A DNA stretch of 64,000 bases from SCRA01 sp035533275. Lineage in GTDB: Bacteria > Vulcanimicrobiota > Vulcanimicrobiia > Vulcanimicrobiales > SCRA01. Where the stretch lies: NCBI GenBank assembly GCA_035533275.1, contig DATLUD010000039.1, forward strand, positions 1-64,000, in the 5' to 3' direction. The notes under the pieces were generated by a model. It did not search any database and had not been told where the DNA came from. It saw only the letters and a program-made list of their open reading frames with translations. Positions 1 to 8,442 of the stretch are shown one piece after another. Position 1 is the stretch's first letter. Every line of letters begins with the position of its first letter. Both the position numbers and the translations under genes were made by a program.

Positions 1-138
1 TACCGGACGGTGCACCTCCACCAGGGCACCATCATCAACCCGACCGGCACCACGCTGCAAAACGGGATGAAGGTGCGCGTGCGCGGCCAATCCCAGAGCG
101 ACGGCTCGCTCAACGCCGATGAGATCGACGTCGTCTGA
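1..138 (+). CDS. C-terminal end of a DUF5666-like protein (cut by window start)
   Basis: Frame 1 is open from the first base and stops at TGA 136-138, giving the last 45 residues of a longer protein. The tail has a small beta-barrel pattern: a GTII-NPTGT turn, then GMKVRVRGQ, then a DGSLNADEIDVV ending. This 'make value X compatible with V.V.G, with dG.l.A..I' pattern is typical of DUF5666-type OB-like repeats in secreted bacterial proteins. The start and any signal peptide lie outside the window. The family call rests on this short pattern only. Confidence 0.5.
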   Translation, partial: YRTVHLHQGTIINPTGTTLQNGMKVRVRGQSQSDGSLNADEIDVV

Positions 139-174
139 TCCTAGTCCCACAGGATGAGACACCGGCCCGGAACG

Positions 175-205
175 CTCGTCGCCGCACGTCCTGTGCGGCG
201 ACGAG
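175..205. terminator. Perfect 13-bp hairpin between convergent genes
   Basis: CTCGTCGCCGCAC at 175-187 is perfectly complementary to GTGCGGCGACGAG at 193-205, with a 5-base loop. It lies between the end of the plus-strand gene at 138 and the end of the minus-strand gene at 254, so it could end both transcripts. No T-tract follows on either side, as is common in high-GC genomes. Confidence 0.6.
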
Positions 206-253
206 TGGCCCCAAGGGAGGCATGCGCGGCCTGCTCGGCAACGCGGAGACGAT

Positions 254-688
254 CTACAGCTTGGCGTTGACGATCGCGTCGACGCCCGTGCCGTAGACGC
301 GGTGGAAGCCCTTGAGCACGTTCAGGTTGTCGATGGGAATCAACGCGTCGACATTCCAGACGCCGCGGTTCCAGCTGCCCTTGAAGGCGCCCACCGCCTC
401 GACGCGATTCACGTTGTAGGTGGGCCCGGAGACCTGCGCGGCTCCGACGTAGGTGTTCGAGCCGATGGTCACGATGGGCACGACCTTGGTGTGGTCGCGG
501 TTGGCAACGTGGTTTGCCGCCATCAGGTTGTTGATGAAGTTGTTCAACGGACCGGCAACGGCTTTGACGGCCAGCACCCCGCCGGCGCCCAGGAGCACCT
601 TGTCGAGCAGGCTGGCCGCGGACGCCCCGGCGACGGCCCCGATCGTGAGGGTCCCGGCGAGAACGGCGGCAAGGATCGGTCGCTTCAC
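254..688 (-). CDS. Small secreted protein of unknown function
   Basis: The 144-residue product begins with a clear signal peptide (MKRPILAAVLAGTLTIGAV, cleavage probably after ASA near residue 24). The rest is a hydrophobic glycine/alanine/valine stretch (about 27-47) followed by a soluble part rich in N and V. I recognise no family. The start is GTG at 688, chosen because an AAGGAGAG ribosome site lies about 7 bases upstream. It stands alone, divergent from the UbiD-family gene and convergent with the preceding gene across a strong hairpin. A periplasmic or surface location is inferred from the signal peptide. Confidence 0.7.
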   Translation of the reverse strand: MKRPILAAVLAGTLTIGAVAGASAASLLDKVLLGAGGVLAVKAVAGPLNNFINNLMAANHVANRDHTKVVPIVTIGSNTYVGAAQVSGPTYNVNRVEAVGAFKGSWNRGVWNVDALIPIDNLNVLKGFHRVYGTGVDAIVNAKL

Positions 689-807
689 GAGTTTGCTCTC
701 CTTAACGTGCCGGAGCGCGAACTACCGCAGGCGCTGCGAGTAGGTCCGGCCCGGACATCTGTGGTAACGCTGTTTCGAGCACTCGGGTTCCGCACGGAGA
801 GGCCACG

Positions 808-2304
808 TTGTACGACTCCCTCAGCTCATTTGTTCGCGCGTTGCGGGCGGCCGGCGAGCTCGTCGAGATCGGCGCCCAGGTGGACCCCTCGCTGGAGGTC
901 GCCGAGATCGCCGATCGTGCGATGAAGGCCGGTGGACCCTCGCTTCTCTTCACCAACGTTCGCGGCTCGGCGTTCCCGCTCCTCATCAACCAGTTCGGAA
1001 CGGAGCGCCGCATGGCGATGGCCTTCGGGGTCGATACCCTCGACGCCATCACGGCCAGGGTGCGCAGCGCCCTCGACCTCCAAGTCCCCAAGACCCTCGG
1101 CGCCACGCTCACCAAGCTCTTCTCGCTGGCTCCGCTCGCGAACGCTATCCCGAGGAAGGTGGCCGGAGGCGCCTGTCAGGACGTGCGCATGCCCGAGCCC
1201 GACCTGGGCAGGCTGCCGGTCCTGACCACGTGGCCCCTGGACGGCGGCCCGTTCATCACGCTTCCCCTCGTGTTCACGCGCGATCCCGAGACGGGCCAAC
1301 AGAACTGCGGCATGTACCGCATGCAGGTCTACGACGCGCGCACCACCGGCATGCACTGGCAGCGCCACAAGCAGGGACGCTCGCACGCGCGCAAGTGGGG
1401 CGATCGCGTTCCCGTCTCCGTGGCCGTCGGGGCTCCGCCGGCCGTCACCTACGCGGCCACCGCGCCGCTCCCCCCGATGATCGACGAGATGGCGCTTGCC
1501 GGCTTCCTGCAAGGCTCGCCCGTCCGCATGGTCAAGTCGCTCACGAACGACATCCTGGTGCCCGCGGACGCGGAGTTCGTGCTGGAAGGCTACGTCGACA
1601 ACACCGACTTGCGCACGGAGGGTCCCTTCGGGGACCACACGGGCGTCTACAGCCTGGCCGACACCTATCCCACCTTCCACGTGACCACGATCACGCACCG
1701 CGCTCAACCCATCTACGCGGCAACCCTGGTGGGCAAGCCGCCGATGGAGGACGCCTGGCTTGGCAAGGCCACCGAGCGCATCTTCCTGCCGGTTCTGCAG
1801 ATGGTGCTGCCGGAGGTGGTGGACATGAACCTCCCGGTGGAAGGCGGCTTCCACAACTTGGCGATCGTCTCGGTGCGCAAGCAGTATCCCGGCCACGCCT
1901 TCAAGGTGATGAACGCGCTCTGGGGCCTGGGCCACATGATGATGCTGACCCGCGCGATCCTGGTGGTCGATGCCGACATCGACGTCCAGAACGTTCGCGA
2001 GGTCGCCTGGTTCGCGCTCAACAACGTCGATCCGTCGCGCGACCTGATGATCGTTCCAGGGCCGGTCGACGATCTCGACCACAGTTCGTCGTACACGCCC
2101 GCGCTCGGACACAAGATCGGCATCGACGCCACGCGCAAGGGCAAGGACGAAGGGTATGCGCGGGAATGGCCGCCGGATATCGTGATGCATGCGGCGACCA
2201 AGGCCCTCGTCGACCGCCGCTGGCGAGAGTATGGCCTGGAGGGCGTGCTCGAGCGGGGCGCCGCCGACGACTGGAGCGGCCAGCGCCCGCCCAAGCGCTT
2301 CTGA
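808..2304 (+). CDS. UbiD-family prenylated-FMN decarboxylase
   Basis: A 498-residue UbiD-family protein, the usual length. These enzymes decarboxylate aromatic or unsaturated acids using prenylated FMN made by UbiX. Visible family features are the NCGMYRMQVYD segment (about 166-176, supplying the active-site Arg) and two acidic positions, E260 in FVLEGYVD and E271 in TEGPFGDHTG. The start is TTG at 808 with GGAGAGG five bases upstream. A UbiA-type prenyltransferase lies 2.8 kb downstream on the same strand. In the futalosine menaquinone pathway a UbiD homologue (MqnL) and a UbiA homologue (MqnP) act together, so that role is possible. A ubiquinone-type or aromatic-acid decarboxylase is the alternative. 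The stop codon abuts the stop of the convergent metalloprotease gene. Confidence 0.85.
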   Translation: MYDSLSSFVRALRAAGELVEIGAQVDPSLEVAEIADRAMKAGGPSLLFTNVRGSAFPLLINQFGTERRMAMAFGVDTLDAITARVRSALDLQVPKTLGATLTKLFSLAPLANAIPRKVAGGACQDVRMPEPDLGRLPVLTTWPLDGGPFITLPLVFTRDPETGQQNCGMYRMQVYDARTTGMHWQRHKQGRSHARKWGDRVPVSVAVGAPPAVTYAATAPLPPMIDEMALAGFLQGSPVRMVKSLTNDILVPADAEFVLEGYVDNTDLRTEGPFGDHTGVYSLADTYPTFHVTTITHRAQPIYAATLVGKPPMEDAWLGKATERIFLPVLQMVLPEVVDMNLPVEGGFHNLAIVSVRKQYPGHAFKVMNALWGLGHMMMLTRAILVVDADIDVQNVREVAWFALNNVDPSRDLMIVPGPVDDLDHSSSYTPALGHKIGIDATRKGKDEGYAREWPPDIVMHAATKALVDRRWREYGLEGVLERGAADDWSGQRPPKRF

Positions 2305-4992
2305 CTACTCTCCGTCCCCTCCGCCCGGCGCCGACGCGGGAACCACGGTGCGCGCCTGCAGCGCGTCGCTCACCATGCTGGAGAGGTCCATCAGGTGGGC
2401 GCGCGTCATCTCGTCGAGCGCATGTCCCGCCAACGCGGAACGCAGATCGCTCCGCAGCGACGTCAGCTCCATGCGGGCCAGCGCGACCGCGTCGGAGGGA
2501 ACCCCCGGCCCGGGCGTGAGCGCCAGCGCGATCAGCCGGCGCGTGTAGCGCTGCTGCAAGTTGCGGTGCACCAGGCCGATGCTCCGCAGGCCGCGACTCG
2601 AGAGATCGCCGTAGACGCTGCGCTGCATCCAGTTGAAGAGATCGGCGAGATTCATCGTCGCGCCCGGCGCGGCGTTGAGCGTGATCTGGTCGAGACGCTG
2701 CAGCATCAGCGGCTGGAACATCATGCCGACCACGCGCTCCTGGTACTCCGCGGCGATCTGCGCCACCGGGACGTCGTGGCGCGCCGGCGGATCGTAGCCC
2801 CACGACGTGTCCGTCCATGAGGCCCACTCGTTGTAGGTGAGCGTGTCGAGGAGCTTGGGAGAGAAGCTCCACGCGCGGTCGGACAAGAGATAGGTGTCGA
2901 GCATCCCGAAGGCGCGCTTCTCCAAGGCGCGCGGCACCGGCTGGAAGGGCACGGCCGCGCCGGGGTCGCCCTTGTGCGAGCGCGAGAGGTAGGCTCCGCC
3001 GATGTAGTGCTCGGGGATCTCCAAGCAGAAGCGCTCATGGCCCAAGATGGTGCCGAACGCCTGGCGCGCCACCTCGTACGACTGGCCCTCGCGCGGCTCG
3101 CGGCGATCGAGGCTCGAGATGAGCCCGTGAGCCATCTTGAGCTGCACCCCGCACCACGAGAGAGGATCGTCGGTGAGGTCCTCGATGTTCACGCGCGGAT
3201 CCACCGCATGGGCGTCCGCGTAGTCGGTGTCCTCGTCGCCGGCGAAGCGGTCGAGCGGATTGGCCCACTGGTCGGCGATGGCGTTGAGCGCGGTCTTCTC
3301 CTGCGCGGCGCCCTTGCCGTCCAGCGGCGTGTAGCCGTAGGCGATCACGTGGTAGTCGTACGGCCCCAGCACGCTCTGGAAGTACTCGCCTTGCGCCGTC
3401 CCCTTGGGCCAGAGGTTCACGGGCGCGTACTCCATCACGCTGGTCGCCACGCCGTACTTCTCGGTGAAGGTCTTGCTCTGCAAGTCCTTGGCCGTGTACG
3501 CGTATGATCCGATGAAGTTGTGGCTGAGCCCGAAGTCGTGCCCCGACTCGTGGAGAACGATCGCGCGCAGCGCCTCCTCGCGGAATCTCTGCGCGAAGGC
3601 GGGATCCTGGTGCACGTCCATGGCGGAAAAGGCGTCCATGGCGAAGGCGCCCTGCGCGCGCATCTCGGCGCCGTAGCTGGGCGGCTCCGCGGTCGGGGCG
3701 CGCTTGCCGGACCGCAGCGGCTTCACCTCGAAGTCGTGGAGGTAGTTGACGAAACGCAGGTCGTTGCCGTCGAGCAGGACGCCGACGTTGATCTCTTGGC
3801 CCGTGCGCGGATCGAACGAGACCTCGGCCTCGGCGCCGAACTCCACGTTCGACCCCGTCACCCAGCGCACCACGTTGTAGCGGATGTCGTCGGGACTCCA
3901 GTTGGGATCGTTCGGCTGCTCGCGAACCTCGACGGCGTTGCTGATGCCGATCTTCTCGAACGCGTCGTTCCAGGTCAGCAGCGCCTCGCGCACGGTCTTG
4001 CGGTACTCCGGCGGGATCGTGTTGCTCAAGTAATAGACCAGCGGGTGCTTCGCCGGCGAGAGCTTCTTGCCGGAATCGCCGGGCTCCATGTTCCAGCGGA
4101 TGACCACGTGCTTGCGGTTCTCGCGCTCGACGTAGTTGCCGTACTCCAGGCGCGCGATGTCCCACATGCCCACCCGCGAGTCGGCCGGGCGCGGCCGGTA
4201 GTCGGCGGTGTTGGGAGCGACCGCGATGTTGTAGTCGACCTTGAGCTGAACGCTGTGCGGATCGGGAACGTTGTCGATGACGTTCGGGTCGGCGCTCGCG
4301 AAGGTCTGATCCGCCTCGACCACCACGTTGTCCGGGAACGCCTCGGTCTTGCCGAAGAACGTCCGCGCGGGATCCAGGTGGTAGGCGTGCAGCGGGTTTT
4401 TGGTCCCCAGGCTTTCCCGCAGGGTGGCGGCGACGGCGGAGACGTCGCCCAGGAACGGCTTCGCGTCGAAGATGATGTCGCCGTTGCTCGTCTTTTCCGC
4501 GGCGATCGGCGCCAGCGCCACCACCGACTGCGAGTAGGTCGTGGCAGCCGCGCGCTCCGCCGCGCTGCCGGGCTTGGCATCGTAGATCGTGTTGGGCCAG
4601 GTGATGACGATCTTGTCGTCGCGCTTGGTGAAGCGCATGATGCGCGCCGGGGCCAAATAGACGTAGCCCGGGAAGATGCCGAAGCCGCCCAGGCCGTTGG
4701 CCGGGATCGCGGTCTCGATGAAGTCCTTGCCCAATTGGCTGGGCGCGATCTCGAGATAGACCTCGCCCTTCTTGCGCCACACGGTCAAGAGCCCGTGCTG
4801 CTCCGTGGCCCCTTTGACGAACTCCGCGTAGGCGTCGGGCTTGGCGGCCTGGGAAGACGAACCGCTCGGCGGCGCGGCCTGCGCCGCCGGGGCGGCGGCG
4901 CGGGCCGCCGCGCCGACGCCGCCGGCCAGAACTGCCGCGACGAGCGAAACCGAAAGGAACGCCGGGAAGACTCTCACGGGCGAACTCCTCAA
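2305..4992 (-). CDS. Secreted zinc metalloprotease, DUF5117/DUF5118 type
   Basis: A large (895 aa) exported protein with a signal peptide (residues about 1-33, ending ARAAA) and an Ala/Pro/Ser-rich linker. The metal site is HESGHDFGLSHNF near residue 480, an extended HExxHxxGxxH motif giving three zinc ligands as in metzincin-like proteases. The segment before it (about 55-440) matches the arrangement of DUF5117/DUF4953 zinc-dependent metalloproteases, which have an N-terminal beta-rich region, a catalytic core and a long helical C-terminal part. It probably acts in the periplasm or outside the cell; the substrate is unknown. It sits on the opposite strand between the UbiD and UbiA genes, so a link to that pathway is unlikely. 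Its stop directly abuts the UbiD-family stop. Confidence 0.87.
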   Translation of the reverse strand: MRSSPVRVFPAFLSVSLVAAVLAGGVGAAARAAAPAAQAAPPSGSSSQAAKPDAYAEFVKGATEQHGLLTVWRKKGEVYLEIAPSQLGKDFIETAIPANGLGGFGIFPGYVYLAPARIMRFTKRDDKIVITWPNTIYDAKPGSAAERAAATTYSQSVVALAPIAAEKTSNGDIIFDAKPFLGDVSAVAATLRESLGTKNPLHAYHLDPARTFFGKTEAFPDNVVVEADQTFASADPNVIDNVPDPHSVQLKVDYNIAVAPNTADYRPRPADSRVGMWDIARLEYGNYVERENRKHVVIRWNMEPGDSGKKLSPAKHPLVYYLSNTIPPEYRKTVREALLTWNDAFEKIGISNAVEVREQPNDPNWSPDDIRYNVVRWVTGSNVEFGAEAEVSFDPRTGQEINVGVLLDGNDLRFVNYLHDFEVKPLRSGKRAPTAEPPSYGAEMRAQGAFAMDAFSAMDVHQDPAFAQRFREEALRAIVLHESGHDFGLSHNFIGSYAYTAKDLQSKTFTEKYGVATSVMEYAPVNLWPKGTAQGEYFQSVLGPYDYHVIAYGYTPLDGKGAAQEKTALNAIADQWANPLDRFAGDEDTDYADAHAVDPRVNIEDLTDDPLSWCGVQLKMAHGLISSLDRREPREGQSYEVARQAFGTILGHERFCLEIPEHYIGGAYLSRSHKGDPGAAVPFQPVPRALEKRAFGMLDTYLLSDRAWSFSPKLLDTLTYNEWASWTDTSWGYDPPARHDVPVAQIAAEYQERVVGMMFQPLMLQRLDQITLNAAPGATMNLADLFNWMQRSVYGDLSSRGLRSIGLVHRNLQQRYTRRLIALALTPGPGVPSDAVALARMELTSLRSDLRSALAGHALDEMTRAHLMDLSSMVSDALQARTVVPASAPGGGDGE

Positions 4993-5090
4993 GAAGACGG
5001 AAGATAGCGACGTCTCTATGCGGCCGGCGCGCAGACGGTACCTTCCTGCGCCAGGGGCCGGCGGCGGCCACCGATAACGTACCGCCCGTG

Positions 5091-5966
5091 ATGGTCAGCC
5101 GCACCGAGACGACCTGGGGAGAGCAGAGCCGGCTCTTTCTCCAGGACATCCGCATCTCCCACACGCTCTTTGCTTTGCCGTTCGCCTACGTTGGCGCGGT
5201 GCTCGCGGGACGCGGCCACCCCACCCTGCTCCAGCTCGTCTGGGTCACGGTGGCGATGTTCGGGGCGCGCTCGGTGGCGATGGCCGCCAACCGCATCCTC
5301 GACCGCGACATCGATCGCCTCACCCCGCGCACGAAGAATCGTCCTCTCGCCAGCGGGAGGCTGCGCCCCGAGGTGATGTGGGCGGCGGTGACGATCGGCC
5401 TGGCGCTGCTGGTCGTGGCGGCGTGGCAACTCAACCCGTTGTGCGTGAAGCTGCTCCCGGTGGCCGCAGCGGGCGTCCTCACCTATCCGCTCTTCAAGCG
5501 CTTCACGTGGAGTGCCCACCTGATGCTCGGCGCCGTCGACGCTCTGGCGCCCCTGGGAGCGTACATCGGCGTCGCCGGAACCCTCTCGCTCCCCGCGCTC
5601 TTGCTCTTCCTGGCCGTCACGCTCTGGGTGGCCGGATTCGACCTGCCCTACGCGCTGATGGATCTCGAGGCCGACCGGGTCAATCGCGTCCACTCCTTTC
5701 CCGTGGCCTTCGGCGAACCGGCGACCCGCGCGGCGGCCATCGCCTTCCACGCGGCGGTGGTCGCGCTGATCGCCGCCGCGGGGGCGGCGGCCGGCGCCGG
5801 CCCGTGGTGGTACCTCTCGGTGGCCGCCGGCGCCGTCCTGATCGCCTACGAGCTGCGCGCCTTGCGCTCGACCAACGTACTGCTGATGAACGATAGGATA
5901 TTCAAAGCCAACATGCTGTTCTCGCTCGCCGTGCTTGCCGCATCCGTCGCGGGGTTCCTCGCATGA
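5091..5966 (+). CDS. UbiA-family prenyltransferase, MqnP-like
   Basis: An integral membrane prenyltransferase of 291 residues with about eight hydrophobic segments. The first aspartate-rich site reads NRILDRDID (about 67-75) followed by PRTKNRPLASGRL. The usual ubiquinone enzyme has NDxxDxxxD; the NRxxDRxID plus PRTxxR form is typical of the UbiA-like branch used for menaquinone by the futalosine route (MqnP). A second site, DLEADRVNRVHSFP, follows later. The start is ATG 5091, with GTG three bases earlier as an alternative; no clear ribosome site helps the choice. The stop overlaps the next gene's ATG by four bases, so the two are probably co-translated. Substrate assignment is inference from the motif and the nearby UbiD homologue. 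Confidence 0.85.
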   Translation: MVSRTETTWGEQSRLFLQDIRISHTLFALPFAYVGAVLAGRGHPTLLQLVWVTVAMFGARSVAMAANRILDRDIDRLTPRTKNRPLASGRLRPEVMWAAVTIGLALLVVAAWQLNPLCVKLLPVAAAGVLTYPLFKRFTWSAHLMLGAVDALAPLGAYIGVAGTLSLPALLLFLAVTLWVAGFDLPYALMDLEADRVNRVHSFPVAFGEPATRAAAIAFHAAVVALIAAAGAAAGAGPWWYLSVAAGAVLIAYELRALRSTNVLLMNDRIFKANMLFSLAVLAASVAGFLA

Positions 5967-7141
5967 CCAACCGCCGCCGCTTCCTCTCCGGCTCGCTGGC
6001 CGCGGGCCTCACCGCGGCCGCGGCTCGCCCGGCGGTCGCGCAAGTCTTCCAAGGCGGAACCTCCCCGCTGACCAACCCGGTGCAGGTGGGCGTGATGGGT
6101 CCGTTCACGGGTCCGGATCACGTGTTCGGCGAGCAGATGGCCGACGGCGTGCGCCAAGCCTTCGACGAGACCAACCGCAACGCGAGCATCTTCCAGCGGG
6201 CCCTTCAGTTCCGCACCTACGACGACCTCGACGACGTCGGCGTGGCGCAGCAGGTGGCCCAGTTCGCGGCGGGCGACGGGGTCACGGCGGCGATCGGCCA
6301 CCTCCGCGCCGACACCACGGAGTTCTCGCTTCGCATCTACTACGAGAACCGCGTCCCGCTGCTGGTCCCGACGGTCACGGCGGATGGCGTCACCGCGAAG
6401 AACTACGACGTCATCTTCCGCTTGCCGACGAGGGACACCGACGAAGGGATCCTGGGCGCTCGCGACGTCGGCGGCACCATGAAGGCCTCCTCGGTGGTCG
6501 TGGTCTCCCAGCCCATCGCCTATGGTCCGGCGGTGGCGGCGGGCTTTCTCCAGGCGTTCAACGCCGGCAAGGGCGCCTCGGCCGTTCAGGTGATCGTCGA
6601 CTTCGAGAAGCCCGACTTTCCCGCGGCCGTCACGGAGATCGCCGCGCATTCCCCTCAAGTGGTCTACTTCGCGGGTATGAGCCCCCGGCTCGGGCCGCTG
6701 TTGGGGGCGCTGCGTTCAGCGGGCTACACGGGAGCCTTCGCGGCCTCCCAGGGCTTCTGGAACGAGACCACCCTCCAAAAGTACGCGAAGGACGGTGAAG
6801 GCATGATCGCCTCCACCTCGATGCCGCCGCTGGACCTCGCTCCGCAGGTGCACTTCGACCTCGACGCCTATCAGTCGCGCTATGGCCGCATCACCCCGAT
6901 TGCCGCCTTCTGCTATGCCGCGGCTCAGATCATCAGCCAAGCCGCCGGTGCCGCCGGCAGCGTCAGCCGCACCACGCTGCGGCCCGCGATCGCCCAGGGC
7001 AGCTTCAACACGCTGGTGGGGGCGTTTCGCTTCACCGCCCAAGGCGACCCGCTCGAGCCCAACCTGTACTTTTACGAGCTGCACGGCGGGCAGTGGATCT
7101 ATCGCCGAGCGGCGCGGAACACCGGCTTCCTGATCAAGTGA
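5963..7141 (+). CDS. Tat-exported ABC-type amino-acid/amide-binding protein
   Basis: A 392-residue periplasmic binding protein of the Leu/Ile/Val-binding (type 1 fold, LivJ/Peripla_BP_6) class. The N-terminus MTNRRRFLSGSLAAGLTAAA is a twin-arginine signal, so it is probably exported folded. The mature part starts near VQVGVMGPFTGPDHVFGEQM, the usual first strand and ligand loop of this family, and continues with the alternating two-lobe pattern. It overlaps the UbiA gene by ATGA. No permease or ATPase genes are nearby, so it is either an orphan receptor served by transporter genes elsewhere or a sensor-type binding protein. The ligand cannot be told from sequence. Confidence 0.85.
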   Translation: MTNRRRFLSGSLAAGLTAAAARPAVAQVFQGGTSPLTNPVQVGVMGPFTGPDHVFGEQMADGVRQAFDETNRNASIFQRALQFRTYDDLDDVGVAQQVAQFAAGDGVTAAIGHLRADTTEFSLRIYYENRVPLLVPTVTADGVTAKNYDVIFRLPTRDTDEGILGARDVGGTMKASSVVVVSQPIAYGPAVAAGFLQAFNAGKGASAVQVIVDFEKPDFPAAVTEIAAHSPQVVYFAGMSPRLGPLLGALRSAGYTGAFAASQGFWNETTLQKYAKDGEGMIASTSMPPLDLAPQVHFDLDAYQSRYGRITPIAAFCYAAAQIISQAAGAAGSVSRTTLRPAIAQGSFNTLVGAFRFTAQGDPLEPNLYFYELHGGQWIYRRAARNTGFLIK

Positions 7142-7299
7142 TCCGGCCACGCCGCGGTCGGGGCGATATTTTACGCTCGCCCGGACTTTTGTGAAAGGAT
7201 TCTGCGCGACGCCACGGTAGCGGATGTCGACACCGGGATGCCCGTCCGCCGAGTATGCACTTGGAGGCGGTCGTCTTTCCACGTGTGGAGAGTGTGCAG

Positions 7300-8424
7300 A
7301 TGCGAGCAAAGTTCATCAGCCGGATCGTCCCCTTGGCGCTGGCGGGTACCCTCTGCGCCGCTCCCGCCGCCGCCGATCCTGGGCTGGGTACGGCCCTCAG
7401 CCAACAGTTGATCCCTTCCGTCAACGGCGCCATCAAGGCGGCCATCCGCTCCGAGCGGGCCAAGCCGCCGGGGCAGGTCGCGCAGGTGCCCCCGATCCCG
7501 CCTTCGACCAAGGCTCCGGCGCAGACCGGGCTGCCCACGGGGTGGACGTATACCACCGACCTCTCGATGGCGTGGGCCCTCGGCAACACGGGGGCCAGCA
7601 ACAAGCTGCCCGGCGGTTTCGACGCCGGCGTCGGCTATGGGTTCAACGCCACGACGCGCATCCAAGCCAGCTACTACGAAGTGCAGCACTATCCGCTCGG
7701 CTTCAACACCGGCAGCGTGCCGCTCTATCTCCAAGGCGTGGCCAACCCCGTGGGTGCCGTCGACCTCTCGCAGAACGGGCCGAACGTCACCACCAAGGAC
7801 GCGTTCACACTCGTCATGTTCCAGAAGCTCGTGCGCCTCGACCACAAGCTTCCGGTCGTGATCACGCCCACCTACGTGAGCCGCACCTCGTCGATCGGGG
7901 GAACCTCCGACCTGCAGACGCTCGAGGTCAACGGCTTTCCGCTCCAGGTCCAGGCGCGCACCGCGCAGGTAGAGGCGGTGGCCTTCACCTTGCCGTTCCT
8001 CTCCACGCCGAAGATGTTCGGCACGTTCACGGTCGCGCCGGCGTGGCTGGTGCACCGTGCCGGTCTCAACCAGGAGAACCACGCACAGCTCTACCAGATT
8101 CTCTACCTGGAGTACCGCCCCACGCGCTCGACGACCATCTTCCTCGAGCCGCAGTCGTCGCGCGACTACCTGCCCGCCGACGTCTACGCCCAGCACTTGA
8201 ACGCGTACTTCCTGGGGATCTCACACCGCTTGACGCGGAATACGTTCGTGCAAGCCGTGCTCAACTCGGGCGGTCCATCCAACTACCAGCCGTACGGGCT
8301 CACCGGCATCTATTGCCAGCAGCTCGTGCCGTGCTCGCAGCAGGCGATCACCGCGGGCGGCCTGCACGCCACGCAGATACAGCTCCAATTCGGCATCGGC
8401 ACGCCAAGCGTGCTGCCGTTCTGA
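7300..8424 (+). CDS. Probable outer-membrane beta-barrel protein of unknown function
   Basis: A 374-residue exported protein. The ATG at 7300 is preferred over the ATG at 7255 because it puts a clean signal peptide (MRAKFISRIVPLALAGTL, cleaved after AAPAAA) at the N-terminus and has GGAG about nine bases upstream. After a short helical and Pro-rich region (to about 80) the protein is a run of alternating polar and hydrophobic strands with aromatic girdle residues. It ends in a terminal Phe (TPSVLPF), as outer-membrane barrels often do. No specific family is recognised. The SGNH lipoprotein follows 18 bases later and is probably co-transcribed. The barrel topology is inferred from the residue pattern only. 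Confidence 0.65.
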   Translation: MRAKFISRIVPLALAGTLCAAPAAADPGLGTALSQQLIPSVNGAIKAAIRSERAKPPGQVAQVPPIPPSTKAPAQTGLPTGWTYTTDLSMAWALGNTGASNKLPGGFDAGVGYGFNATTRIQASYYEVQHYPLGFNTGSVPLYLQGVANPVGAVDLSQNGPNVTTKDAFTLVMFQKLVRLDHKLPVVITPTYVSRTSSIGGTSDLQTLEVNGFPLQVQARTAQVEAVAFTLPFLSTPKMFGTFTVAPAWLVHRAGLNQENHAQLYQILYLEYRPTRSTTIFLEPQSSRDYLPADVYAQHLNAYFLGISHRLTRNTFVQAVLNSGGPSNYQPYGLTGIYCQQLVPCSQQAITAGGLHATQIQLQFGIGTPSVLPF

Positions 8425-8442
8425 CCGGGGAGGCATTCTGAG

